A stretch of DNA of 64,000 bases from Halomonas jincaotanensis (lineage in GTDB: Bacteria > Pseudomonadota > Gammaproteobacteria > Pseudomonadales > Halomonadaceae). Position 1 is the first letter of the stretch, and each line of letters opens with the position of its first letter. The position numbers were made by a program, and so were the translations under genes. The notes beneath the pieces were generated by a model. That model saw only the letters and a program-made list of their open reading frames with translations, was not told where the DNA came from and did no database searches. The stretch is taken from assembly GCF_018448785.1 (NCBI RefSeq), contig NZ_JAHCLU010000005.1, forward strand, positions 55,393 through 119,392, read 5' to 3'. Of the stretch, positions 19,357-29,242 are shown one piece after another.

Positions 19357-19581
19357 GTCGGCTCCTTTCAATGAATCGTGATGAGTCTCACCATTTTACG
19401 TCATATTCACACCCTGTCTGTGCGTTTTTCCACTCTCTTTTCCCTTCTCGTCCTGGACTGGCGTTTGCGCACTGTCGTCATGCCTGAGTAGACGACATTG
19501 CATCAATGTGTCGCGGCGGTAACGTAAGCAAGCGAATCACGGAGGCACAGTGGGTCAACGACACTCTGATGGGAGGACAAG

Positions 19582-20271
19582 ATGCGGCTAGTCATCAATC
19601 ACGAAAACGTTCCGCGAAGGAAGACCACACGGTTGCGCCGGGCAGGGCAGTGGGCGCTGATCGGCGTGCTCGGCCTGGTGAGCACCGGCTGTGCCATTCT
19701 GGCGCCGTCGCCGCCCCAGGACCAGAGTAACGTCTGCGAGATCTTTCGCGAACAGCCGGCCTGGTATGACTACGCGCGCGATTCCCAGGAGGCATGGGGC
19801 ACGCCCATCGCCACGCAGATGGCCTTCATTCAGCAGGAATCGGCGTTTCGCAGCCATGTTCGCCCTTCCAGAACGCGTATTCTGTGGATTCTCCCTGGCC
19901 CTCGGCCTTCCTCGGCGCACGGCTACGCTCAGGCCCAGGACCCGGTGTGGGGAGAGTACGAGGACGATGCCGGTGGCTTCTTCGCCAGGCGCACCCACAT
20001 GAAACATGCCACCGATTTTATCGGTTGGTACAACGCGCGTACCCAGCAGCAGCTGGGGATTTCCCTGCATAACCCCGAGCATCTCTACCTGGCGTATCAC
20101 GAGGGCGCCGGCGGCTATCGGCGTGGTACTTTCAGAAGCAAGCCTCAGGTGATGCGTACCGCCCGCCAGGTGCGTTCCCGGGCCAGCCGTTATCAAGCGC
20201 AGCTGGCGTCTTGCGAGGCCGAGTTCCGCTGCCGGCGCTTTTATGAGGTCTGGCCGTTCTGTCGCGGATGA
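19582..20271 (+). CDS. Lipoprotein lytic transglycosylase (SLT-type)
   Basis: A 229-residue lipoprotein. The lipobox LVSTGC places the lipidated Cys near 37. The catalytic Glu is in MAFIQQESAFRSHVRPSRT (about 85), and the GYAQAQDPVW and YLAYHEGAGGY segments are those of the transglycosylase SLT family that occurs alone in gammaproteobacteria. It should cleave peptidoglycan from the membrane. GGGAGGAC precedes the ATG. Confidence 0.88.
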   Translation: MRLVINHENVPRRKTTRLRRAGQWALIGVLGLVSTGCAILAPSPPQDQSNVCEIFREQPAWYDYARDSQEAWGTPIATQMAFIQQESAFRSHVRPSRTRILWILPGPRPSSAHGYAQAQDPVWGEYEDDAGGFFARRTHMKHATDFIGWYNARTQQQLGISLHNPEHLYLAYHEGAGGYRRGTFRSKPQVMRTARQVRSRASRYQAQLASCEAEFRCRRFYEVWPFCRG

Positions 20272-20417
20272 GGTGCCCCGTGGATGGGGACCCGCTGGTT
20301 CCTCTGTCATACTGGCTGTGCCGCGCTGTGCCCTTTTTTCATAACGTCTGGCACAGCGTCTTGCACAATGTCTGGCGCAGTATGTGTCGCAACGCGGGAT
20401 GACCAGCGAGGAGCGCG

Positions 20418-21275
20418 ATGAGTACCGATGACAGCGACGACCGCCAGTACCCACAAGCCCTGAACGACTCTCAGGCTCCCGCCGCGGAGGCGCTGGAACA
20501 AGAGCGCGATGAGCTTCTGCAACGTCTGGAAAACTGGCTCGAAGTGCCGATGCTGATCCTCGCCTTCGTGTGGCTGGCGTTGCTGGTCGGTGAGCTGGTG
20601 TGGGGCGAGAATCTGTCGTTCGAGGTCATCGGAACGCTCATATGGATCGTGTTCATCTTCAACTTCGGTGTGGAGCTTCTGCTTGCCCCGCGTAAGCGGG
20701 CCTACCTCAAGCGCAACTGGCTCACCGTCATCTCGCTGCTGGTGCCGGCGCTGCGTATATTCCGGGTCTTTCGCGTGGTCCGGCTGCTGCGTGTGGCGCG
20801 CGTGGGGCGTGGGTTGCGCCTGTTTCGCGTCGTCAGTTCGCTTAACCGCGGCATGCGTGCCCTGGGCGCGAGCCTGCATCGCCGCGGCTTTGGCTATGTG
20901 CTGGCCCTCACGGTGCTGGTCGCGTTCGCCGGTGCGGCCGGGATGTTTGCCTTCGAGAATGACGTGCCCGACGGGCTGGATACTTACGGCGAGGCGCTGT
21001 GGTGGACCGGCATGATCATGACCACCATGGGGTCGCAGTACTGGCCGGTGACCTTCGAGGGACGCGTGCTTTGTGTCTTTCTCTCGTTGTATGCCTTCGG
21101 CGTCTTCGGCTACGTGACGGCGACACTCGCGACTTTCTTCGTCGGCCGTGACGCCGAGAGCGAAGAGGCCGAGGTAGCGGGCGCCCGGGAGCTGGCCGCT
21201 CTTCGCCGCGAGCTGAGCGCGCTGCGCGAAGATGTCCAGGGTCTGGCGCCGCGCCCACCTCAGGATGATCACTGA
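20418..21275 (+). CDS. Ion channel with voltage-sensor domain
   Basis: A 285-residue channel-type protein. It has an acidic N-terminus, S1 near 42-62, S2 near 70-92, an S4-like stretch RIFRVFRVVRLLRVARVGRG near 110-129, S5 near 155-180, a pore loop TTMGSQYWPVT near 202-212, S6 near 215-240 and a helical cytoplasmic tail. The pore loop replaces the K+ signature TVGYG with TMGSQ, so ion selectivity is uncertain. GAGGAGCG precedes the ATG. Confidence 0.85.
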   Translation: MSTDDSDDRQYPQALNDSQAPAAEALEQERDELLQRLENWLEVPMLILAFVWLALLVGELVWGENLSFEVIGTLIWIVFIFNFGVELLLAPRKRAYLKRNWLTVISLLVPALRIFRVFRVVRLLRVARVGRGLRLFRVVSSLNRGMRALGASLHRRGFGYVLALTVLVAFAGAAGMFAFENDVPDGLDTYGEALWWTGMIMTTMGSQYWPVTFEGRVLCVFLSLYAFGVFGYVTATLATFFVGRDAESEEAEVAGARELAALRRELSALREDVQGLAPRPPQDDH

Positions 21276-21385
21276 CCCGCACCTGCTTCGGCACCCGGTA
21301 GGTCGATGGCGCGACACGATGGGCACGTTCCCTTCCCGTAGGGCCAGTATGGCACTCAATCCGCCAGGTTGAAGCAAGGATACCG

Positions 21386-21408
21386 TCAGTCGATCGAGGC
21401 GCTGATGA
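21386..21408. repeat. 23-bp sequence shared with 63676-63698
   Basis: The end of mltF (reading ISASID and stop on the minus strand) is identical to 63676-63698 over 23 bases, and similar for ten more. Both copies are read in the same frame and strand. Confidence 0.85.
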
Positions 21409-22804
21409 CGTCGAGGTAGTTGCGAATGCGTTGTACGTAGTGCACCGGTTCGAAGCCACGGGCATAGCCGTAGCGCGTCTGCGGGTAATAGCGCTCGTCG
21501 GCCTTCAGCGGGAGCACTTCTTTCATGTCTTCCCATGCATCGGGGTTCTTGCCGAGCTCACGCGCCAGTTCGCGGGCGTCGAGCACGTGACCACGACCGA
21601 TGTTGTAGCTTGCCAGCGCCAGGTAGGTACGGTCCGGCTCGGGGATGTCGTCGGGTAGGCGTTGGTGGCGGTCGGCGAGATAACGCGCGCCGCCGTCGAT
21701 GGAGGCGGCGGGGTCCAGGCGGTTGGTTACGCCGAGCGACTCGGCGGTGTTCTGGGTCAGCATCATGATGCCGCGAACGCCGGTCGGTGAGACGGCCTCA
21801 GGGTCCCAGTGCGATTCCTGGTAGGCCTGCGACGCCAGCAGGTCGGCCGGCAGGCCGGTCGCCTGCTCGGCCTGATGGAAGAGCTCAAGAAACCGGGGCA
21901 GGCGGTCATCGATGCGCCGATTGAGGGCTCGTAGGTCGACAAAGTCGAACTCACCGATATAGGCGTAGTAGCGGGCCTCCACGGTCTCGATGGCATCCTG
22001 ACCCTCGGGGCTTTGCATCCATTGGCGGCTCATCTCGGCAAGCGCCCCGTGGCCGCGTGGCAGGTACCAGCCGAGCTGGTCGCCACTGGCCAGGTTCATG
22101 GCGATCTCCAGATGCGGAAAATGCCGACGCACCACCTGCACGATCGTGGAGTCGGCGATGGTGCATTCGAGCTCTTGATCGGCCACTGCGGTGAGCAGGA
22201 TCTCGGTGGCGCGCGGGTCCTCTCGAAAGTCGATGCCGGTGTGGTCGTTGGCCAGGGTAGCGAGTTTCTCGGCGTAGCTGGAATCGGCCGTGACGACAAT
22301 CTCGACACCCTTCATGTCTTCTAACTGGCGCGGCAGGGGACGCATCTCGCGATGGCAGACCACCTGCTCGATGATATCGGTATGGGCTGGTCCTCGCTGA
22401 AAGCGTTCATCGCGTGATGGCAGGTGCGTCAGACCGGCGGCAGCCAGCTGCACCTCGCCACTCTCAAGCGATGCCAGCACCTCGGCGGTGGACTCGTGAA
22501 GCCGCCATTCGACATCCCAACCGTGAGCGGCGGCGAAACGGTTGATCAAATCATGTTCCGGCCCCGCCGGCAGCTCATCACGGTCGAGATAATAAGTCGT
22601 TGGGCCGTTGCGAGTGGCCACTTTGAGAGAGTCGCCCTCTGCTGGCGGGTCGAGCGGCACCACGGCCGCCTCTTCGGATGTATCGCAGCCGGCGACCAGC
22701 ATCGATACGATCAGTAGCATCATGGCGGGCAACGACGCGAATCGGGACATAGCGAGGCGGTGGCCCGTCATGGTGTGGGATGAAAACGGCGGCATGGATT
22801 TCAC
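21386..22804 (-). CDS. mltF: Membrane-bound lytic murein transglycosylase F
   Basis: A 472-residue lipoprotein with lipobox LVAGC near 38-40, a substrate-binding-protein-like domain (about 55-285), and a C-terminal SLT domain with the catalytic Glu in YQESHWDPEAVSPTGVRG near 340. This two-domain order is that of MltF. It cleaves the MurNAc-GlcNAc bond at the outer membrane. The start is GTG, eight bases after GGGGAG; in-frame ATGs further in lack a ribosome-binding site. Its last 23 bases recur at 63676-63698. Confidence 0.93.
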   Translation of the reverse strand: MKSMPPFSSHTMTGHRLAMSRFASLPAMMLLIVSMLVAGCDTSEEAAVVPLDPPAEGDSLKVATRNGPTTYYLDRDELPAGPEHDLINRFAAAHGWDVEWRLHESTAEVLASLESGEVQLAAAGLTHLPSRDERFQRGPAHTDIIEQVVCHREMRPLPRQLEDMKGVEIVVTADSSYAEKLATLANDHTGIDFREDPRATEILLTAVADQELECTIADSTIVQVVRRHFPHLEIAMNLASGDQLGWYLPRGHGALAEMSRQWMQSPEGQDAIETVEARYYAYIGEFDFVDLRALNRRIDDRLPRFLELFHQAEQATGLPADLLASQAYQESHWDPEAVSPTGVRGIMMLTQNTAESLGVTNRLDPAASIDGGARYLADRHQRLPDDIPEPDRTYLALASYNIGRGHVLDARELARELGKNPDAWEDMKEVLPLKADERYYPQTRYGYARGFEPVHYVQRIRNYLDVISASID

Positions 22805-23081
22805 GACGGCGACTCCCCGAAGACGATGAGATCACCCTAACAAGGTCTCCGGTTGGCTAAGCGTGAAAGCGGTAGCATGCCGGTGACTGGTTTCGGTAAG
22901 CGTGAGGGACGTCTAGCGCCGGTTCGTGTTCGTCAGCGCCGCTGATAAGGCACGCGTCAAGCGTTTCTGCTATGCTAGTCGGCTTTCACTTGATCTGACG
23001 ACGCTCGCTCGTCGCATTTTCGTTCCCGACACCCACTGCTTATCGCACGTTACGTTTTCTATTCCTTCAAGGTCCATCCCC

Positions 23082-24500
23082 GTGCCCGATGCTTCATCCG
23101 GAACCGATGCTTCCGACGCCGGTACCTTCACCACGCTGCCGCTGGCGCCGGAACTGCTGGCCAACCTCGACTCGCTCGGCTACCGCGTCATGACGCCGAT
23201 CCAGGCCGAGAGCCTGCCTTTGCTGCTGGCGGGGCGCGACGTGATCGCCCAGGCGAAGACCGGTTCGGGCAAGACCGCGGCCTTCGGCCTGGGACTGTTG
23301 TCGCGACTCACCCTGGCTAGCCCCCGTGTGCAGGCGCTGGTGCTCTGCCCAACGCGCGAACTGGCCGATCAGGTGGCCGGCGAGATCCGTCGCCTGGCGC
23401 GCGCCCTGCCCAACGTCAAGGTGCTGACGCTGTGCGGTGGCGCCCCGCTGGGCCCGCAACGAGGGTCGTTGGAGCATGGCGCGCATATCGTTGTCGGTAC
23501 GCCCGGGCGGGTCGAGGAGCATCTGCGCAAGGGCTCGCTGACGCTGGACGCGCTCACGGTTCTGGTGCTGGACGAAGCCGATCGTATGCTCGACATGGGC
23601 TTCCAGGCGACGATGGAGGCGATCATCGCCGAGACGCCATCGAGTCGACAAACCTTGCTGTTCAGCGCGACCTATACCGAGGGCATCCGCCCGATCGCCG
23701 AGGGCGTGATGCGCGACCCCGCAACGGTCACGGTCGAAGAGACTCCCGATGCGAGCAGCATTCGTCAGCACTTCTACCGCGTGGCGGACGATGCGGGTCG
23801 TTTCGCCGCTCTGCAGCGTCTGTTGCTGCACTTCCAGCCGGCCTCGAGTGTGGTGTTCTGCAATACCAAGCGCGAGACCGATGAAGTCGCAGAAGCCTTG
23901 AAAGCCGCCGGTTTCAGCGCCCTGGCGCTGCATGGCGATATGGAACAGCGCGACCGCGATCGTCTTTTGATCCTCTTTGCCAATGGCAGCGCCTCGATCC
24001 TGGTGGCGACCGACGTGGCCTCGCGTGGGTTGGATATCGACGCCCTGGATGCGGTCTTCAATTATCGCCTCGCGCGCGAGATCGAGGTTCACGTGCACCG
24101 TATCGGGCGCACCGGCCGGGCCGGCGGCTACGGTGTGGCCGCCACCCTGGTCAGCGAGCAGGACGACTACCGCCTGGCACGGCTTGCCGACCTGCTCGGC
24201 GAGCCGCTGGCGCCCGAGCCGCTGCCGCCGCGTGACGTTCTGCAGCGCGAGCCGGCGGCCCCGGCCATGGCGACGCTGCAGCTGGGCGGCGGCAAGCAGC
24301 AGAAGTTGCGCCCCGGTGATATCCTCGGCGCCTTGACCGGCGATGCTGGGCTGCGTGGCGACCAGGTAGGCAAGATCAAGGTGCTCGCCAGCAGCGCCTA
24401 CGTGGCCGTGCAGCGCGAGGTGGCAGGTGTCGCGCTGGAACGGCTGAGTGCGGGCAAGTTGAAAGGGCGCTCGTTTCGCGTCAGGCGAATCAGTCGCTGA
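23082..24500 (+). CDS. dbpA: ATP-dependent RNA helicase DbpA
   Basis: A 472-residue DEAD-box helicase: Q motif YRVMTPIQAESLP, Walker A QAKTGSGKTAAFGLG, PTRELADQ, DEAD in VLDEADRM, SAT in FSATYTEG, and motif VI HRIGRTGRAGGYG. The C-terminal domain with KLRPGDILGALTGDAGL and FRVRRISR is the DbpA RNA-binding domain that targets hairpin 92 of 23S rRNA during 50S assembly. The start is GTG at 23082, nine bases after AAGG; upstream in-frame codons have no family similarity. A terminator follows. Confidence 0.95.
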   Translation: MPDASSGTDASDAGTFTTLPLAPELLANLDSLGYRVMTPIQAESLPLLLAGRDVIAQAKTGSGKTAAFGLGLLSRLTLASPRVQALVLCPTRELADQVAGEIRRLARALPNVKVLTLCGGAPLGPQRGSLEHGAHIVVGTPGRVEEHLRKGSLTLDALTVLVLDEADRMLDMGFQATMEAIIAETPSSRQTLLFSATYTEGIRPIAEGVMRDPATVTVEETPDASSIRQHFYRVADDAGRFAALQRLLLHFQPASSVVFCNTKRETDEVAEALKAAGFSALALHGDMEQRDRDRLLILFANGSASILVATDVASRGLDIDALDAVFNYRLAREIEVHVHRIGRTGRAGGYGVAATLVSEQDDYRLARLADLLGEPLAPEPLPPRDVLQREPAAPAMATLQLGGGKQQKLRPGDILGALTGDAGLRGDQVGKIKVLASSAYVAVQREVAGVALERLSAGKLKGRSFRVRRISR

Positions 24501-24516
24501 TATCGGACATGTGAGA

Positions 24517-24546
24517 CGCCCGCGGGATACCGAGCCGGGCGGTTTT
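24517..24546 (+). terminator. Probable intrinsic terminator of dbpA
   Basis: CGCCCG pairs with CGGGCG across a 13-base loop and is followed by GTTTTAT. The stem is short but GC-only and lies 16 bases after the dbpA stop. Some readthrough into the kinase gene 16 bases further on is possible. Confidence 0.6.
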
Positions 24547-24562
24547 ATGCCAACGTGGTGAT

Positions 24563-25420
24563 ATGAAGATACCCAAGAGATTACAACCCCTGGTCGATGA
24601 CGGCCTGATCGATGAAGTCGAGAGCCAACTGATGAGCGGCAAGGAAGCGCAGGTCTACGTGGTGCGCTCGGGTGGTGAGAGACGCTGTGCCAAGGTCTTC
24701 AAGGAGGCCAAGCAGCGCAGCTTCAAGCAGGCGGTCCAGTACCAGGAAGGCCGCAAGGAGCGCAATAGCCGCCGCTCGCGGGCCATGGCCAAGAAGACCC
24801 GCTACGGCCAGAAGGAGCAGGAGCAGGCCTGGCTGAATTCCGAGGTCGATGCGCTGTATCGGCTGGCCGCGGCGGATGTGCGCGTGCCCAAGCCCTACGG
24901 CTTCGTCGATGGCGTGTTGCTGATGGAGATCATCATGGACGCCGAGGGCTTAACCGCCCCGCGGCTGGATGACGTGACCCTGACAGCCGAGCAGGCCCGG
25001 ACCTATTACGACAAGGTGATCGGCGATGTGGTGCGCATGCTGTGTGCCGGCCTGATCCACGGCGACCTCTCCGAGTTCAACGTGCTGCTTGCCGAGGAAG
25101 GTCCGGTGATCATCGACCTGCCCCAGGCGGTGGACGCCGCCGGCAACAATAGCGCCGAGATGATGTTCGAGCGCGATGTCGACAACATGCGCCGCTATTT
25201 CGGCCGTTTCGCCCCGGAGCTCTTGAATACCGACTACGGCAAGGAGATCTGGTCGCTTTATGAAGGCGGCGAGCTCTACCCGGACACCCAGCTGACCGGC
25301 TGTTTCGAGCATGACAACACCCCGGCCGACGTCGACGAGCTGATGACTGTGATCGACGACGTTCGCGAGGAGGAAGCCCAACGTCAGGCCCCGGCGTGGG
25401 AAGACCTGGACGACCGGTAG
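24563..25420 (+). CDS. RIO-family serine protein kinase
   Basis: A 285-residue atypical protein kinase of the bacterial RIO group (PA4780 type). ATP-binding Lys is in MSGKEAQVYVVRSGGERRCAKVFKEA. The catalytic loop is HGDLSEFNVLL near 172. The metal-binding Asp is in VIIDLPQAVD near 188. The basic segment RKERNSRRSRAMAKK near 65-80 is typical of this group. No strong Shine-Dalgarno was seen; it follows dbpA closely. Substrates are unknown. Confidence 0.9.
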   Translation: MKIPKRLQPLVDDGLIDEVESQLMSGKEAQVYVVRSGGERRCAKVFKEAKQRSFKQAVQYQEGRKERNSRRSRAMAKKTRYGQKEQEQAWLNSEVDALYRLAAADVRVPKPYGFVDGVLLMEIIMDAEGLTAPRLDDVTLTAEQARTYYDKVIGDVVRMLCAGLIHGDLSEFNVLLAEEGPVIIDLPQAVDAAGNNSAEMMFERDVDNMRRYFGRFAPELLNTDYGKEIWSLYEGGELYPDTQLTGCFEHDNTPADVDELMTVIDDVREEEAQRQAPAWEDLDDR

Positions 25421-25495
25421 CCGCCGCGATCGCAGTTCTTGCCAGTGTCGTCTCGATTCGCGCAATACCGAGTGCTCGATCAAGCGGGCATGGCG

Positions 25496-26164
25496 CTAGC
25501 GCCGCGGCCATAACCGCGCCACTAGCGCCATGCCCACGGCCAGCGGAGGTAGCCAGGCCAGGGGGGCCTGCAGGGCCAATAGCGTGAGCCCGCTGATCAG
25601 GCACCACAAGGCGGGCACGACCATCAGCAGCCAAGCCTTCGATGCCGGGTTTGCCATGGCGGCGATCCCCAGGGTGGCGATGGCGAGGGGATCGGGCGTG
25701 AGTCCGATGACTTCGGCGCCCCACAGTCCACGGCTCGTAGGAAAGGCCGTGACCCAGGGGTGGACGGCCAGGGCGTAGACGAACAGGGTGCTACCTAGGC
25801 TCCTTGGCACACTCCAGTGCGCCGGCAGATTCAGCTTGCTCTTGAGCGTGCCCAGGCCGAGCAGCAGCAGGGTCTGCAGGACGAACAGCGGGGCAACGTA
25901 AGGGATCATCAGGTTAACGGGGGCATAGCGCTGCCAGAGGAAGGTCCAGGCGACGAAAACCCAGGCCAGGCCCAGCAGTACCATGACCAGGCGCATGCCG
26001 GTATTACCGGGGCGCAGCAGCAGGAAAAGAATGGCGCCGCCCAGTGCCAGAGCGAGAAGCTGGGCGGGCCAAAGCGCCTGGTTGTACAGCACGAAGAGGC
26101 GCTCGTAGACCCGGGGCGAGAACATCAGGAAATCGCCCAGGCGATAGGTCCACCATTCGCTCAT
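25496..26164 (-). CDS. DUF6064-like membrane protein
   Basis: A 222-residue integral membrane protein with about six to seven helices after a short N-terminus MSEWWTYRLGDFLMFSP. The opening motif with FSPRVYERLFVLYNQ matches the DUF6064 family, which has no known function. TAGGAGAG precedes the ATG. The aldo/keto reductase stop lies 11 bases upstream, so the two form one transcription unit. Confidence 0.75.
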   Translation of the reverse strand: MSEWWTYRLGDFLMFSPRVYERLFVLYNQALWPAQLLALALGGAILFLLLRPGNTGMRLVMVLLGLAWVFVAWTFLWQRYAPVNLMIPYVAPLFVLQTLLLLGLGTLKSKLNLPAHWSVPRSLGSTLFVYALAVHPWVTAFPTSRGLWGAEVIGLTPDPLAIATLGIAAMANPASKAWLLMVVPALWCLISGLTLLALQAPLAWLPPLAVGMALVARLWPRR

Positions 26165-26175
26165 CCGCGGCTCTC

Positions 26176-27111
26176 CTAGAGCGACTGCACGTAGTCGGCC
26201 ATGTGCCGGCGCAGGTCGGCGTCGGGCAGCGGTTCGCGGGCCGCCGCCAGGTTCTCGCGCACGTGCTCGACCTGGGTGGTGGCGGGAATGGCGCAGGTCA
26301 CGTCGGGGTGAGAAATGATGAACTTGAGGATGAACTGTGCCCAGGTCCCGGCGTCGATCTTGCCCGCCCACTCGGGCAGCGGCTTGTCCTCTAGGCGTCG
26401 GATCAGACGTTTCTGCTGAAAGGGCCGGTTGGCGATCACCCCGAGGCCTTTTTCCCGGGCCAGGGGCAGCAAGCGCTGCTCTGCCTCGCGGTCAACAATA
26501 TTGTAGGTGAGTTGCACGAAGTCCAGCGGCGCCTCGCGCATGATGCGCTCGACATTCTCGTGGCGGCGGCCATGGGAGGTGGTGATGCCGACCCGGCGCA
26601 CTTCGCCGGCTTCCTTCATGGCCAGCAGAGTGTCGAGGTTCGCTTCCCAGGCGACCAGATTGTGAACCTGCAGCAGGTCGAAGCGCGGCACGCCCCAGTG
26701 AGAGCGAGAGGCCTCGACCTGCGCCGGGCCATCGTCGGGACTCGAGGTCCAGATCTTGTCGGCGGCATAGACGCGGTCGACGGCACCGAGCTGACTCAGA
26801 CCGTGGCCGATCGTCGCCTGGGACGAGCCGTACATCGGCGAGGAGTCGATCAGGCGACCCCCTGCGGCGAAGAAGGCCGCCATCACGCCGGTGCACGACT
26901 CGAGCAGTGCCGGGTCGTCGCCGACATTGAAGGTAATCCAGCTGCCCAGGCCGACCAGCGGCAGCGACTCGTCATTACCGGGCACCTCTCGCGTCAGTGT
27001 GCGCGGTGTCTCGGCGAGGGTATCGAGTGGTGGCAGGGCGGCGGCGGCGGCCGTTCCCAGCAGGCCTTTCAGCAGCCGGCGGCGGGACAAGGCGTGGAGG
27101 TGTCGGGGCAT
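26176..27111 (-). CDS. Tat-exported aldo/keto reductase
   Basis: A 311-residue aldo/keto reductase carrying a twin-arginine signal (SRRRLLKGLLGTAAAAALP, residues about 9-27). The active-site Asp and Tyr are in LIDSSPMYGSS, the Lys in YAADKIW, and the His in LLQVHNL. Export of an NADPH enzyme is unusual, because free NADPH is not expected in the periplasm. AGGAGAT precedes the start MPRHLHALS. It is co-transcribed with a DUF6064 membrane protein. Confidence 0.9.
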   Translation of the reverse strand: MPRHLHALSRRRLLKGLLGTAAAAALPPLDTLAETPRTLTREVPGNDESLPLVGLGSWITFNVGDDPALLESCTGVMAAFFAAGGRLIDSSPMYGSSQATIGHGLSQLGAVDRVYAADKIWTSSPDDGPAQVEASRSHWGVPRFDLLQVHNLVAWEANLDTLLAMKEAGEVRRVGITTSHGRRHENVERIMREAPLDFVQLTYNIVDREAEQRLLPLAREKGLGVIANRPFQQKRLIRRLEDKPLPEWAGKIDAGTWAQFILKFIISHPDVTCAIPATTQVEHVRENLAAAREPLPDADLRRHMADYVQSL

Positions 27112-27274
27112 CGGTATCTCCTGAGCTCGCAGGGAACAGTGTAGCTGGTGCGTTCTGTCTTGAGCGACCGGACCTCGCACCAACGCCATGATCGCGCCCG
27201 AGGGCGTGGACGAGCTTGTAATCCACGGTGGGTATCGGCATGTTTCGGGAATACCCTTCATCGTCGAGGCCACC

Positions 27275-29200
27275 ATGAGCCGATCCGATCGAGATCCCTC
27301 ATCGCGCAAGACTCAGCAGAAGCCCCGGCGCTCCCCCCTGTGGTATCCCGAAGACACCGAGCCTTCGCATCGACAGTGGCTGCAGTTCGTGTGGATCGCG
27401 CTGGCGATCGTACTGCTCTTTCACTACCTCGATGCAGCCGATCGGCAGGTACAGGTCGAGCTCAGCTATTCCGAGTTTCTCGAGGCCGTGGACGAGGGAC
27501 ATGTTGAATCGGTGACGCTGCGCGGGCAATCGGTGGAAGGGGCCTTCAGCGACGCCGGCCGCGACGCCCGGGATGGGGATGAGGTCGAAACCTTCGAGAC
27601 AACCCGACCGGATGTCGAGGGCGAGCGCCTGCTCGAGCGCCTTGAGGCTAATGGTGTGCGCATGGCCGCCGAGCCGGTGGACCCGCCCTGGTGGCAACGC
27701 GTACTGCTCGGCGCGCTACCCTGGATCCTGATCCTCGGCCTGCTGTTCTGGTTCTGGAACCGCATGCAGCAGCGCATGATGTCGCAGGGTGGGCCCTTCA
27801 GCATGGGCAAGTCTCAGGCGCGACAGATCACCAGTGAACAGAGCCATGTACGCCTTGCCGACGTGGCCGGCTCGGAGAATGCCAAGCAGGAAATTCTCGA
27901 GGTGGTCGAGTGTCTCAAGGACCCGGCACGTTTCCAGTCGCTGGGTGCCAAGATTCCCCGTGGCATACTGATGATGGGGCCGCCCGGTACCGGCAAGACA
28001 CTGATGGCCAAGGCGGTGGCCGGCGAGGCTGAGGTGCCCTTTTTCAGTATTAGCGGCTCGGAGTTTATCGAGATGTTCGTCGGCGTGGGGGCGTCGCGGG
28101 TACGCGACCTCTTCAAGCAGGCCAAGGAACAGGCCCCGGCGGTGATCTTCATCGACGAACTGGACTCCATCGGCCGGACGCGCGGTGCCGGCATGGGCGG
28201 CGGCCACGACGAGCGTGAGCAGACACTGAACCAGATACTGGCCGAGATGGATGGCTTCGAGGCGGAAGAGTCTGTGGTCGTGCTGGCCGCGACCAACCGC
28301 CCGGACGTGCTCGACTCGGCGCTGCTGCGTCCCGGCCGCTTTGATCGCAAGGTCACCCTGGAGAACCCCCACCGTGAGGCGCGCCGCGATATTCTGCGCG
28401 TGCACACCCGCGAGATGCCGCTGGCCGATGACGCCGACCTGGAGCGCCTGGCCGAGATCACCATCGGCTTTTCAGGGGCAGACCTGGCCAACCTGGCCAA
28501 TGAAGCCGCTCTGCAGGCCGGTCGCAATGAGCAGGAGACGGTCGACTGGGCCTGCTTCTCGGCGGCGCGTGACCGAATCTTGCTGGGTGAGGCGAAGGAT
28601 GTGGGCCTCTCCGAGCGCGAGCGTCATATTGTGGCCTATCACGAGTCAGGGCATGCGCTGCTCGCCTACCTGCTGCCCAACGCCGACCCCTTGGAGAAGG
28701 TAACGGTGCTGCCCCGCGGTCGCGCCCTGGGCGTGACCGCCCAGGTGCCCGACGAGGAGCGCTATAACCAGAGTGAGTCCTACCTGCGCGACCGCATCAC
28801 CGTGATGTTCGGTGGTCGCCTGGCGGAGTCCATCGTTTTTGGCGAAGTATCGAGCGGGGCGGAGAATGATCTGGAGCAGGCCACCAAGCTGGCGCGTCGG
28901 ATGGTGGCGCGCTGGGGCATGAGCGAGCGCATCGGGCCAGTGATGTTCGCCCAGAGTCAGGAACACGTCTTTCTGGGCAAGGAAATGGCCCAGGCCCGCG
29001 AACACAGTGAGGCCATGGCGGGCCTGGTCGACGAGGAAATCCACCGGCTGCTGACCGAACTGGAAGCACACGGCCGCGAGCTGCTCGAGACGCACCGTGC
29101 CGATCTGGATGCCCTGGCTGCGGCCCTCGAGAAGCAAGAAACTCTCGAAGCCCGGGCGATCCGTGAGCTGTTCGATGGCCAGGCCTCCGCATCGTCCTGA
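27275..29200 (+). CDS. FtsH-type AAA+ zinc metalloprotease (paralog)
   Basis: A 641-residue membrane protease. It has TM1 near 36-53, a periplasmic domain, TM2 near 145-162, Walker A GPPGTGKT at 235-242, Walker [12 protein letters not shown] near 290, the SRH region near 340-350, and the zinc motif HESGH at 456-460 with the third ligand further on. It degrades membrane and short-lived cytosolic proteins. The domain order is that of FtsH, but the N-terminus ([17 protein letters not shown]) and the lone location, not beside rlmE, suggest a second FtsH and not the housekeeping one. Confidence 0.92.
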   Translation: MSRSDRDPSSRKTQQKPRRSPLWYPEDTEPSHRQWLQFVWIALAIVLLFHYLDAADRQVQVELSYSEFLEAVDEGHVESVTLRGQSVEGAFSDAGRDARDGDEVETFETTRPDVEGERLLERLEANGVRMAAEPVDPPWWQRVLLGALPWILILGLLFWFWNRMQQRMMSQGGPFSMGKSQARQITSEQSHVRLADVAGSENAKQEILEVVECLKDPARFQSLGAKIPRGILMMGPPGTGKTLMAKAVAGEAEVPFFSISGSEFIEMFVGVGASRVRDLFKQAKEQAPAVIFIDELDSIGRTRGAGMGGGHDEREQTLNQILAEMDGFEAEESVVVLAATNRPDVLDSALLRPGRFDRKVTLENPHREARRDILRVHTREMPLADDADLERLAEITIGFSGADLANLANEAALQAGRNEQETVDWACFSAARDRILLGEAKDVGLSERERHIVAYHESGHALLAYLLPNADPLEKVTVLPRGRALGVTAQVPDEERYNQSESYLRDRITVMFGGRLAESIVFGEVSSGAENDLEQATKLARRMVARWGMSERIGPVMFAQSQEHVFLGKEMAQAREHSEAMAGLVDEEIHRLLTELEAHGRELLETHRADLDALAAALEKQETLEARAIRELFDGQASASS

Positions 29201-29242
29201 GGGACGTTGTGGATCATTCGACCCAATAGCAAGGAGACGCCC

